Shown here piece after piece: positions 1 through 6,255 of a stretch of 8,017 nucleotides of DNA; the stretch's first letter is position 1, and each line of letters opens with the position of its first letter. This DNA comes from Holosporaceae bacterium UBA3830 (GTDB lineage Bacteria > Pseudomonadota > Alphaproteobacteria > UBA3830), in contig DGIE01000080.1 in NCBI GenBank assembly GCA_002393025.1, positions 1-8,017 on the forward strand, in the 5' to 3' direction. Under the pieces are notes generated by a model, which saw only the letters and a program-made list of their open reading frames with translations, did no database searches and was not told the DNA's origin. The translations under genes were made by a program, and so were the position numbers.

Positions 1-101
1 CGTTGAATTAACTTTTCGTTAACCTTTAATACACGATGTGCCCTCTGGCCCTCCCTGGACAAAATAGCACAAAAAAGTTAAAAACCGTTGAATTAACTTT
101 T
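1..101. repeat. 16-bp direct repeat, two copies (1-16 and 86-101)
   Basis: The 16 bases CGTTGAATTAACTTTT occur at 1-16 and again at 86-101, in the same orientation and 85 bp apart, in the intergenic stretch downstream of the dihydrofolate reductase gene. The first copy carries half of a TTAA-N7-TTAA site. The second forms the loop and right arm of a hairpin. Between them, 41-60 is strikingly GC-rich for this AT-rich DNA and contains two near-copies of CCCTCCTGG. I see no open frame with a start here. The duplication may be a slipped copy of regulatory DNA. Confidence 0.6.
8..22 (-). promoter_or_regulatory. CtrA-type box (TTAA-N7-TTAA)
   Basis: Read on the minus strand the site is TTAACGAAAAGTTAA: two TTAA halves separated by exactly seven bases, which is the full CtrA recognition pattern known from Caulobacter and other Alphaproteobacteria. 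Its core CGAAA is shared with two other perfect sites in this window (1448-1462 and 6708-6722) when this one is read on the minus strand. In that orientation it would serve a gene lying to the left of the window. Binding by CtrA is inferred from the pattern only. Confidence 0.45.
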
Positions 102-108
102 TGTGTGC
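67..108. terminator. Rho-independent terminator hairpin, possibly bidirectional
   Basis: The left arm GCACAAAAAAGTTAA (67-81) pairs with TTAACTTTTTGTGTGC (93-108). The stem is about 15 bp with one bulge or mismatch and a loop at 82-92. On the plus strand it is followed directly by TTTTT. On the minus strand it lies 4 bp beyond the dihydrofolate reductase stop codon and its exit side is also T-rich. It most likely ends the minus-strand folA transcript and could stop traffic from the left as well. Confidence 0.6.
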
Positions 109-111
109 TTT

Positions 112-597
112 TTATATGCGATTGTCTATGACTAAATTTGTTTTTGAGGAACGTATTAACTTCCAGATGCAAAAATTTTCTTTTTCTATTATTAGTTCGC
201 GTTCGAATTTTTGCAGATGCTCGGGATTCAAAAATTTATCAGCTTCGTAACTGCGTTTGACCTGTGTAATTACGGCTGCGTCCACGAGATCACGCTGTAA
301 AGCATATTCGTACAACTGTGCGCCGCCAATGATCCAAGCATCGGAAAATTTCTTGAGAGCTTCTTCCAAAGTCGGAAAACAGATGGCATTCGAAATATTT
401 GTTTTTGTGATAACGCAATTTATTCTGTCTTGCAGTGGAAAGTTTTCGTGTGAGAAAAAAGTATTTTTTCCCATTATCACGACCGAATTTTTTGTTAATT
501 TTTTGAACATCGCACGATCTTCGCCGAATTCCCACGGAATTCCGCCATCTTTCGATAATCCAAAATTTTTTTCGACAATCGCTATCAACTTTATCAC
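112..597 (-). CDS. folA: Dihydrofolate reductase
   Basis: This 161-residue protein has the usual length of bacterial DHFR, the cytosolic enzyme that reduces dihydrofolate to tetrahydrofolate with NADPH. The family landmarks are in place: an N-terminal strand IKLIAIVEKN, the Met20-loop region GLSKDGGIPW (13-22), the catalytic acid Asp27 in PWEFGEDRAMF, the strand VVIMGKNTF (39-47) and the NADPH-binding Gly-Gly in WIIGGAQLYEYAL (88-100). Start choice: the codon at 595-597 is GTG, and it puts the N-terminus exactly where other DHFRs begin. The only in-frame codons upstream before a stop are ATA, ACG and AAT. No Shine-Dalgarno sequence precedes it, which is odd and would fit past translational coupling to an upstream gene (see 599-640). 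It is divergent from the exported-protein gene at 663. The terminator at 67-108 follows it. Confidence 0.95.
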   Translation of the reverse strand: MIKLIAIVEKNFGLSKDGGIPWEFGEDRAMFKKLTKNSVVIMGKNTFFSHENFPLQDRINCVITKTNISNAICFPTLEEALKKFSDAWIIGGAQLYEYALQRDLVDAAVITQVKRSYEADKFLNPEHLQKFERELIIEKENFCIWKLIRSSKTNLVIDNRI

Positions 598-598
598 T

Positions 599-640
599 AT
601 CGTATTCTAGTTCAAATTGATTAAATTTGTAATCCATAAT
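599..640 (-). pseudogene. Possible remnant of the thyA 3' end
   Basis: On the minus strand, directly upstream of folA and in a different frame, the DNA reads IMDYKFNQFELEYD. Thymidylate synthases typically end with a stretch like IFDYKFEDFELEGYDPHP, and thyA commonly lies directly upstream of folA in bacteria. The match covers about 14 codons and lacks one residue before YD. The same frame stays open downstream, so no thyA stop is preserved, and upstream the similarity ends where the ribosome-binding site of the 663 gene begins. The segment is very short and could be chance. If real, it marks deletion of thyA. Confidence 0.25.
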
Positions 641-662
641 AAAGTGAAAAGGGAGGTTTTCT

Positions 663-1445
663 ATGAAATATGTTTCTTTAATTTTTCCGGTAATGATGGC
701 TATGGACTCATTTGCAGTGGTGAATTCTCTGGATTTGTGGGAAGATTCCGCAGCAAACTTTAATGAAATATTGGAGGCAGAGCATCAAAACGAAACTGAC
801 CACACAAATGAAGCTTTAGAGGTAATTCGTCGATTGATTATTAGTCGTCCTCCGGACCAGAGTGTGAAGCAGTATGAAGTTTTTGCGGAATTGAGGGATA
901 TTTTCACTGAATCAGAATTTTCCAATGAAGAACTGGTGACTCTTATCGAGGATGCGATGGAGCTTAAGAAAAAATATTTGCTGATTTTCGATTTTGTCGT
1001 TAGAAGCGAATATGCTCGACGTTTGGTGAAAGAGAATATTAATGCCGATGAGGTATTGCAGTTTGCGAGTTCGGAGTATATCCAGCTGCCTAAATTTATT
1101 TTAAGAGAAAAGGTTAACGGTGATCAACTCAATGAAGTTTTGTCGGATTTGGGCTGCGGAGTTGTTTGGAAAGATCGTGCTAAATACTTGTTCGTGCTTA
1201 ATAAATATTTCGGAAAAAAAGAAAATAGAGAGGATAACCAAAAGCATTTTCCGAGAAGAGTCCGTAACTATTTTAAATTGCTCAAGGAAGTCGATAAATT
1301 TTTCGGAGAAGCGTACATGCATCTGATATATGTTATGGCTCAGGATTTTTATTATGCCGATGTGTCTCCGGAGAAAATCAAAAAAATTTTTTCATTTTCC
1401 GATAAAGAATGGGATTCCCTAATAAAACCGAATACCTATGAATAG
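663..1445 (+). CDS. Exported alpha-helical protein, function unknown
   Basis: I do not recognise this 260-residue protein. It begins with a likely Sec signal peptide (Lys2, hydrophobic 3-14, cleavage expected after DSFA at 15-18). The mature part is acidic-basic mixed and appears almost wholly helical, with few prolines or glycines and no transmembrane segment. It contains a single cysteine, in LGCGVVW near residue 165. There is no zinc, nucleotide-binding or catalytic motif I can name. The start is well supported by GGAGG at 652-656, 6 bp before the ATG. A CATAAT at 635-640 could be its -10, but the -35 is poor. It is divergent from folA and lies 59 bp ahead of another exported-protein gene whose signal peptide has a similar cleavage motif (DSYA). 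A lineage-specific periplasmic or secreted protein is the best description. Confidence 0.8.
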   Translation: MKYVSLIFPVMMAMDSFAVVNSLDLWEDSAANFNEILEAEHQNETDHTNEALEVIRRLIISRPPDQSVKQYEVFAELRDIFTESEFSNEELVTLIEDAMELKKKYLLIFDFVVRSEYARRLVKENINADEVLQFASSEYIQLPKFILREKVNGDQLNEVLSDLGCGVVWKDRAKYLFVLNKYFGKKENREDNQKHFPRRVRNYFKLLKEVDKFFGEAYMHLIYVMAQDFYYADVSPEKIKKIFSFSDKEWDSLIKPNTYE

Positions 1446-1447
1446 CT

Positions 1448-1479
1448 TTAACGAAATGTTAAGTCTTTTATCTCATAAT
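1448..1479 (+). promoter_or_regulatory. CtrA-type box with downstream -10
   Basis: TTAACGAAATGTTAA (1448-1462) is a perfect TTAA-N7-TTAA site. Eleven bases further on, CATAAT (1474-1479) matches the -10 consensus at 5 of 6 positions. The box therefore covers the place where a -35 would sit, as at CtrA-activated promoters in Caulobacter. Transcription would begin near 1486, downstream of the ATG at 1478, which supports 1505 as the true start of the following gene. The regulator is inferred. Confidence 0.5.
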
Positions 1480-1504
1480 GATACCAGAAGTGGGGTATCG
1501 AGAA

Positions 1505-2092
1505 ATGAGAACTTTGATTTTAGTTTTTTTTGCAGTAACGGTTTTTGATTCGTATGCGGATTTTAGCATTGAGAGCGTTAAAAGTTGGGTAGGTACGATG
1601 TACAACGAGGGATCTTCTAAGGTCGGGGCGAGTATAGATGAACTGAAGTCTTCCTCCATGGGGAAGAAAGTGGGAGATTTTTGGGATCAAACTAAAGATA
1701 CTTTGCAGGAAAATCGTCGTGGTACAGTAACTGATGAGTTTTTGGAAGTACGCAAAAATTTTGCAGATTATGCCTCTAAATTAAACAAAGAATTGGAAGA
1801 GGATATTCGTTCGTTAAGTCAGTTAAAAGACGTTCGATACCATGATAGAGTCGTTATATACAAGGATGGAAAACAGTATGTTACAGCACTGGAAGAATGT
1901 CTGTCCCGGAAACTGGAAAGCTTTGCGGATGCAAAAGAAATGAAAGATGCTGCTCACGATCATATGGATAGTATCCTGAATATATTAACTGATGAGCTTA
2001 TTTACTCTTATGTGTCCGATTTGAGAGAAGCGTATATAGCGTTTAATAATGCGTTTGATACCTTAAAAAATCAGCTGAAAACAAAACAATAG
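1505..2092 (+). CDS. Exported helical protein, function unknown
   Basis: This 195-residue protein is not one I recognise. A signal peptide is clear (MRTLILVFFAVTVFDSYA, cleavage expected after Ala18). The mature chain is rich in charged residues and looks like amphipathic helices (NKELEEDIRSLSQLKD, then KLESFADAKEMKDAAHDHMD), with coiled-coil potential around residues 80-110. It has one cysteine, in LEECLSRK, and no enzyme motif. Start choice: an ATG at 1478 is in frame, but it lacks a ribosome-binding site, overlaps the -10 CATAAT and would bury the signal peptide behind nine extra residues. The ATG at 1505 has GGGG at 1492-1495 nine bases upstream. The CtrA-type box at 1448-1462 suggests cell-cycle-linked expression separate from the gene at 663. 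A run of seven T follows the stop without a strong stem. Confidence 0.78.
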   Translation: MRTLILVFFAVTVFDSYADFSIESVKSWVGTMYNEGSSKVGASIDELKSSSMGKKVGDFWDQTKDTLQENRRGTVTDEFLEVRKNFADYASKLNKELEEDIRSLSQLKDVRYHDRVVIYKDGKQYVTALEECLSRKLESFADAKEMKDAAHDHMDSILNILTDELIYSYVSDLREAYIAFNNAFDTLKNQLKTKQ

Positions 2093-2141
2093 TTTTTTTC
2101 GAATAAACGCGTTGAGATTTCTTAGTTTTGTGTAAGGCATG

Positions 2142-2155
2142 CTTGGAATTCCAAG
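2142..2155. promoter_or_regulatory. 14-bp perfect palindrome in intergenic region
   Basis: CTTGGAATTCCAAG is perfectly self-complementary with no loop, so it resembles a dimeric operator more than a terminator. It is flanked by a direct repeat of AAGGCA (2134-2139 and 2153-2158). It lies in the 182-bp gap between the exported-protein gene and the FlaA1-like gene, 120 bp before the latter's start. A weak CAGAA/TTCTG stem (2157-2172) adjoins it. I find no convincing promoter nearby, so the role is open. Confidence 0.35.
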
Positions 2156-2274
2156 GCAGAATAGTTGTTCTGTTTGAAGTCCTGATAAAAAGCGCTTCCC
2201 ATACAAGTAATAATTTCTGGTTTTATGTCATATTTTAGTTTAAACTACATGCGGAGCAAATTGTAGATGAGGAA

Positions 2275-4095
2275 ATGCTAAACTATTGGGTTAACAAGAT
2301 CAGAGAAAATTTAAAATCTGAAAATATATCGAAGTTCGTGAATGCTGTGCTCAGGTTTTTGCAAAGCAAAAAGATTTTACGAAACTATCATTGCCATGTG
2401 ATAAATCTTTCGATTTTGGGTGGAGCATATGTGTTGGGAAGCTTTTTGATCTATCCGAATTGGAGTTTTTCCGTGTTTTTCAAGGAATTATTTTCAATTG
2501 TATGTATTTACGGCGCGATTTTGTGCTGGTTTACCGAAAAATTTTCCGAGAATAATGTTTTGAGAATTTGTTTAGCTGTGACTACCTGCTTGGCTCCGGT
2601 AATTTTTATGAATAATTCCCTCTCTGTCGCAGTGGTTTGCCTTCTTTTTGTAGTGCTGGTTGAGTACATAGCTTTTTCTTATTTGCAAGGACATAAGCTT
2701 TTCAGTAAAGATATTCCCGTATATGCGATTTGTGAAAATGAATCAGATTTGGAAGATGTTCTCCATTTGCTGGACGAATACAAGGTATTGGAGATTATTT
2801 TGTTATCTAAGAATAGGTCACGAAATATTAAAATCAGCAATATCCGTACCATTGAAGCGCTTACTAAACAGCTGGAAAAATTCCGGCATATCCCTTTTTA
2901 TCCGTATCCAAGAAAGTTCATATATTGTGCTGAGAAGAAGAATCTTGAGAATTTAAACAAACTGCTAAAGTTGGCTACTGAGTATTCAATTTCTGTTCTT
3001 ACAGTAAAAAATAAGGAGTTGTTCCCTCTTTCTCTGAATGATTTGATTGATAATTTGCCGGCTGCAGAGAGAAATCCTTTGACGAGTCTTTTTAAGAATA
3101 AAAATATTTGGGTTTGCTATGACGGAAGGCGTACAGTACTTGATTTGATTTGTATCCTGTCGGGAATAGCCTCGGTTAACCTTACGATCATTTGTGAGTC
3201 GACGAGTTTAATTCCTGAAGTTGACCATGTTTTAACACTGATTAGTAGTTTTAAAAATTATCGTATTAAGGTTGCTGATCTATCTTTTCTTACCATGAAT
3301 GAAGCTCGTCCGGATATTTTGTTTTACAACATGCCGATCAAGGCACGTTTTTCGGATGAAGATCATCTCAAAGAAGCTCTGGTGAAAAACGTCATTGATA
3401 CTGATAAGCTGATTAAATTGGTACAGAAGGTTAAAATACCGTTGACCTTCGTTTTGTCCAGTACAAATTCAGTGAATGCAAACAACTGGACGGGAGCAAC
3501 CCAGCGCTTGGGAGAATTGCTTTGCCAGCATGCTGATTTCCAGTGTCGTAAAACCTCTGCGCGGTTCAAAGTCATTCGAATTCCCGAGAATATTTCTGAT
3601 CAGTACGGAATCTTGGGAGAAGTCACAGAGTCGGTTCTTCAATCGGGGAGAGTGTTTATAAATTCCGCTGAAAGCGATCTTGCAGATATGTATAACGCCA
3701 AGGATATTATTGCTTTGACTTTGAAAGCTATTATGCTGGCTTACAAATCTGAAAAAACGGCGGAAGTTCTTACTATCATTCCTCAGAATAAGGCGGCCCC
3801 GAAAGATTTAATTAATAAAATTTGTAATCTGCACGGTTTGAGGCCTGAGCTTGATATCAAAGTTCATTACACAAAGGTTAATGAAACAATGGAGCTCGAT
3901 AATTTCCCGAATATCTCTGAAAGTCTCGACAAAACTTCGACGTTAAATGTTTTCTGTACGAAGTTTGTGACATCTTCGATAGGGAATTACGGAGATCTTT
4001 GGACCATTGAGCAGATAAGCAAAATGAATCCGCGAGAAATTATATCCGCAGTGTTTCAAAGCATTTCCGACAAAGTTAAACCGCAGAACAGATAG
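2275..4095 (+). CDS. Degenerate FlaA1/CapD/WbpM-like membrane protein (probable pseudoenzyme)
   Basis: This 606-residue protein has the full plan of membrane-bound nucleotide-sugar 4,6-dehydratases/epimerases (FlaA1, CapD, WbpM, PglF): four TM helices (about 43-60, 66-86, 95-112, 114-134), a first Rossmann-like domain (147-255), then the SDR domain (275-545). Alignment by eye is collinear: PDILFYNMPIKA (346-357) stands for the family's pdvVfHaAAyKhVP, KNVIDTDKLI (371-380) for nNVxGTxxv, and NNWTGATQRLGELL (403-416) for TNvMGATKRxaExx. Key residues are missing. TGAGGSIG has become YDGRRTVL (282-289), so every motif glycine is replaced. STDKAV has become SSTNSV (395-400). The Lys of GATKR is Gln410. 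The first domain's GAGEAG and the C-terminal RPGEKLYEEL are not conserved either. The frame is intact, so this looks like a maintained non-catalytic relative rather than a dead gene. GAGG sits only two bases before the ATG, an unusually short spacing. Confidence 0.8.
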   Translation: MLNYWVNKIRENLKSENISKFVNAVLRFLQSKKILRNYHCHVINLSILGGAYVLGSFLIYPNWSFSVFFKELFSIVCIYGAILCWFTEKFSENNVLRICLAVTTCLAPVIFMNNSLSVAVVCLLFVVLVEYIAFSYLQGHKLFSKDIPVYAICENESDLEDVLHLLDEYKVLEIILLSKNRSRNIKISNIRTIEALTKQLEKFRHIPFYPYPRKFIYCAEKKNLENLNKLLKLATEYSISVLTVKNKELFPLSLNDLIDNLPAAERNPLTSLFKNKNIWVCYDGRRTVLDLICILSGIASVNLTIICESTSLIPEVDHVLTLISSFKNYRIKVADLSFLTMNEARPDILFYNMPIKARFSDEDHLKEALVKNVIDTDKLIKLVQKVKIPLTFVLSSTNSVNANNWTGATQRLGELLCQHADFQCRKTSARFKVIRIPENISDQYGILGEVTESVLQSGRVFINSAESDLADMYNAKDIIALTLKAIMLAYKSEKTAEVLTIIPQNKAAPKDLINKICNLHGLRPELDIKVHYTKVNETMELDNFPNISESLDKTSTLNVFCTKFVTSSIGNYGDLWTIEQISKMNPREIISAVFQSISDKVKPQNR

Positions 4096-4146
4096 GCGTA
4101 GCCAGGGATTATTGAAAATGGCTTCAGCTTAAAAGTAGCAGGTCTT

Positions 4147-5361
4147 TTATTTGTTGTTTTTCAAAATGGATCCGGAATCTAAGTTGAAGGTTAAATTTAA
4201 TTCTCTTTCCTTTTTCAACTGTTCATTTAATTCCTTAACTTCACTTTCATGTCTTGTTTTTTCCTCCTGGAGTTGATTCTGCAGTTCTTTGATTTGTTTC
4301 CTAAATTGAGTTATCTCTTGCAAAAATTTGTGGTCACTTCCGTTTTTGTAATATTGAATTTTTTTCTCTAGCTCCTCATTTTCTTGTTCCAGAGCTAGCA
4401 ACTGATCCAATTTGATTTCTTTGTGTAGTTGGTCTTTAAGCTTTTGGATCTCCTCTGCATGTTGTTCATCCTGTTTTCTGATGTATCTATTCAAATCTAT
4501 TATCTGTTCTTCTAGTTTTGCAACCTTATCTGGGAAAACAAGCCCTCCATTGTCTTTATAATATTGAATCTCTTTTTTTAAAATCTCGTTTTGTTGTTCT
4601 AAATTGTAAACTTCTTGGTATATTTCTCTTTTTACTTTCTCGACGTTCATTTTTGTTTGTTGTTCTGCAATCTGTAAGACTTCTGATATGCTGAAACTCG
4701 GATTTAGGACGCTATTACTGGTTCCTGCCATACCTGCCAATGGAGAAAATCCTTGATAAGAATACTGTTGTTGGAGCAAGTTCGAGCTGTTGTTTCCTTG
4801 AGTGTTTGAGTATTCAGCTAAGTATGTATTATTGCCCTGATTTACGTTATTTGGTCTTAATATCGGAAGAAACATCATATTCGCATCAACATTACCATTG
4901 ATTGGTGACTGAACGGATGCCGTGGCAGCATTTGCTTCACAGGGAGTAACTAATCCGCCATATCCTATTCCTGAAACGGATGCCGTGGCAGCATTTGCTT
5001 CACAGGGAGTAACTAATCCGCCATACCCTGTTCCTGAATAAGCTTCATTAACTACACTCTTTACAGGAAATTCTCTTACATTTTGCTGTTGCCCCGGAGA
5101 AGTATGAATGACATTTTTGTTTTTCTTTCTCTTCTTCCAATCATATCGAACCACGGGATTTATCATTCCATCACTGAACCGTCTCTTTAATACAGGAAGA
5201 AATACATCTTTGTTTTCCATATTGTTAGAGATACTTCCTAGATTGCCGTTGACATTACTGCCTCCTGTGAAGTTTATTTGTCCTCCATAACTCGGCATAC
5301 CGCAAATATTTTCCGCAAAAAGAAACCCGACAATACCGCTTACTATAGATAATTTTTTCAT
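4147..5361 (-). CDS. Exported coiled-coil protein with internal repeats
   Basis: I do not recognise a family for this 404-residue protein. Order of parts: signal peptide (1-21, MKKLSIVSGIVGFLFAENIC, cleavage near CG-M); an Asn/Gly-rich segment (23-50); a basic stretch KKRKKNKN (76-83); two tandem 21-residue units centred on GYGGLVTPCEANAATASV (110-150), each with one cysteine; an Asn/Gln-rich linker (153-222); and a long coiled coil (about 228-390). The coiled coil is itself duplicated with a 70-residue period, ten heptads, so that IQYYK recurs at 266-270 and 336-340. The Cys-bearing units could crosslink chains. Start: GGAAGG at 5370-5375 lies eight bases before the ATG. The gene is convergent with the FlaA1-like gene (51 bp apart, no clear terminator) and follows the TadE-like gene on the same strand. 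A filamentous surface or secreted structural protein is the likely class. Confidence 0.8.
   Translation of the reverse strand: MKKLSIVSGIVGFLFAENICGMPSYGGQINFTGGSNVNGNLGSISNNMENKDVFLPVLKRRFSDGMINPVVRYDWKKRKKNKNVIHTSPGQQQNVREFPVKSVVNEAYSGTGYGGLVTPCEANAATASVSGIGYGGLVTPCEANAATASVQSPINGNVDANMMFLPILRPNNVNQGNNTYLAEYSNTQGNNSSNLLQQQYSYQGFSPLAGMAGTSNSVLNPSFSISEVLQIAEQQTKMNVEKVKREIYQEVYNLEQQNEILKKEIQYYKDNGGLVFPDKVAKLEEQIIDLNRYIRKQDEQHAEEIQKLKDQLHKEIKLDQLLALEQENEELEKKIQYYKNGSDHKFLQEITQFRKQIKELQNQLQEEKTRHESEVKELNEQLKKERELNLTFNLDSGSILKNNK
4216..4602 (-). repeat. Coiled-coil duplication, 210-bp (70-residue) period
   Basis: Residues 254-312 (DNA 4426-4602) and 324-382 (DNA 4216-4392) of the coiled-coil protein align without gaps. 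I count 21 identities in 59, with LEQxNExLxK and IQYYK best conserved. TAATATTGAAT is conserved at the DNA level at 4559-4569 and 4349-4359, exactly 210 bp apart. Seventy residues are ten heptads, so the duplication preserves the coiled-coil register. Confidence 0.7.
4912..5037 (-). repeat. 63-bp tandem repeat inside the coiled-coil gene
   Basis: Copies 4912-4974 and 4975-5037 differ at only two positions by my reading (T/C at 4962 and A/G at 4966). Each encodes 21 residues of the form SG(T/I)GYGGLVTPCEANAATASV. The near-identity contrasts with the diverged coiled-coil duplication in the same gene and indicates a recent expansion or gene conversion. The copy number may vary between strains. 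Confidence 0.85.
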
Positions 5362-5403
5362 GTTCTATTCCTTCCAATTCCAGACACCAAACATTTATCT
5401 AAC

Positions 5404-5432
5404 ATTTAAACACGCATCGATTTTCTCATCAA
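5404..5432 (-). promoter_or_regulatory. Possible sigma70-type promoter for the coiled-coil gene
   Basis: On the minus strand, TTGATG (5427-5432) is followed after 17 bases by TTAAAT (5404-5409), 4 of 6 matches at each box, 42 bp before the start codon. A one-mismatch TTAA-N7-TTAA pattern overlaps the -10 (5395-5409). Both are weak matches in AT-rich DNA. The 109-bp gap also shows no hairpin behind the TadE-like gene, so read-through from that gene is an alternative. Confidence 0.3.
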
Positions 5433-5470
5433 ACAGAATAATCTCTCCTAACCTAAATACCTGCATACAA

Positions 5471-6163
5471 CTAATTTACCATGCCGGATCCTCGCGCCCA
5501 TAAAATATATACTCCCGCCTTGTCGGTATTTGATCCTCCATTGAATAATTTTTCCACAAATGCGCTGGAAAAAGGAAATTTTACGGCAACAGTCAGAACG
5601 AAAATGTATCCTGAAGTTACTTGTGAATCCAATAAGGTTTTGCGTGGATTAGTTCCGACTTCTCCATATGAAGTACCATTAGTCCACGCTGTTTGGTATT
5701 TGGAAAATGTGGCTCGTTCGGAAGCATTAGCTCCTGTTCCGTACGATACGCTTTGCGCTTTTGTTGTTGGACTTGCATTTGGGGATGGATTTGCGTAGTC
5801 ATCACCCACCCATGCAATGGATTCTCCTCCATAAGGTGAGACGTCCATGACACCCTTAGTTGTTCCACCATCAGGTGAAGTCATATAAGGATATAGTCGA
5901 ATATAATACCTGAAATTTCCGATAGGAATTCCCAATGGCTTGTATTTTTCGAAAATTTCATCAAATTTATCAACTTTTCCCGTAGCCATCAGCGAGAAAG
6001 TACATTCTTTTGTAATTGCATCAACGGCAATTTGGGCTAATCCAATCCTTACAAGTTCTATTGAAAACAAAACTATATACAAAACGAAAGGTAGGGTTAG
6101 GGCAGTTTCGATAAGGGCAACCCCTTTAAATCGTTTTTTTAGAATTTTCAAAAAACCAAACAT
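5471..6163 (-). CDS. TadE-like pseudopilin
   Basis: This 230-residue protein has the N-terminus of TadE/TadF-type pseudopilins, minor components of Tad (Flp) type IVb pili in the envelope. A basic leader FLKILKKRFKG (4-14) is followed by VALIETALTLPFVLYIVLFS and ELVRI. Cleavage after Gly14 would place Glu19 at mature position 5, the signature of prepilin-peptidase substrates. The hydrophobic helix (about 15-40) is the only TM segment. The rest is extracytoplasmic, with a Gly/Ser/Thr/Asn-rich stretch (about 95-175) and a C-terminal part ending in strand-like segments (YIFVLTVAVKF). TadE proteins I know of are usually shorter, so the low-complexity part may be an insertion. No ATPase, secretin, prepilin peptidase or major Flp pilin lies in the window, so partners must be encoded elsewhere. 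The ribosome-binding site is weak (GTGG). The gene is divergent from the DUF2948 gene. Confidence 0.8.
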   Translation of the reverse strand: MFGFLKILKKRFKGVALIETALTLPFVLYIVLFSIELVRIGLAQIAVDAITKECTFSLMATGKVDKFDEIFEKYKPLGIPIGNFRYYIRLYPYMTSPDGGTTKGVMDVSPYGGESIAWVGDDYANPSPNASPTTKAQSVSYGTGANASERATFSKYQTAWTNGTSYGEVGTNPRKTLLDSQVTSGYIFVLTVAVKFPFSSAFVEKLFNGGSNTDKAGVYILWARGSGMVN

Positions 6164-6184
6164 ACAAACACCACTAGCAACTTC

Positions 6185-6213
6185 TTGATTATGCCGAATA
6201 AATAACTAATAAT
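6185..6213 (+). promoter_or_regulatory. Possible promoter for the DUF2948 gene
   Basis: TTGATT (6185-6190) is followed after 17 bases by AATAAT (6208-6213), which matches the -10 consensus at 5 of 6 positions. It lies in the 92-bp gap shared with the divergent TadE-like gene. The surrounding DNA is extremely AT-rich, so a chance match is possible. Confidence 0.35.
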
Positions 6214-6255
6214 TTATTAATAAAATATAATTTGTTGAAAGTTTTAGGAGGATGT

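Noticed and set aside
257..610. Plus-strand open frame of 117 codons opposite folA
   Set aside because: It is the antisense of a clear dihydrofolate reductase and has no ribosome-binding site or recognisable motif.
290..637. Minus-strand 115-codon frame beginning MDYKFNQF as a gene in its own right
   Set aside because: It overlaps folA in another frame, lacks a Shine-Dalgarno sequence, and its later part has the composition of a shadow frame. Only the first 14 codons are kept, as a possible thyA remnant.
1478..1504. Upstream ATG for the exported protein at 1505
   Set aside because: It coincides with the -10 candidate CATAAT, has no ribosome-binding site, and would displace the signal peptide from the N-terminus.
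2249..2266. Five-codon reading frame (MRSKL) before the FlaA1-like gene as a leader peptide
   Set aside because: It is too short, has no ribosome-binding site of its own and shows no attenuator structure around it.
4100..4123. AGCCA/TGGCT stem between the convergent genes as a terminator
   Set aside because: The stem is only five bases, the loop is 14 bases and there is no T-run in either direction.
6206..6220. CTAA-N7-TTAA near the TadE-like gene as a CtrA box
   Set aside because: It has one mismatch and lacks the CGAAA core. It lies in almost pure A/T, where such matches are expected by chance.
6232..6255. TTG start for the DUF2948 protein
   Set aside because: The AGGAGG at 6246-6251 lies inside this extension and fits the GTG at 6256, which also matches where family members begin.
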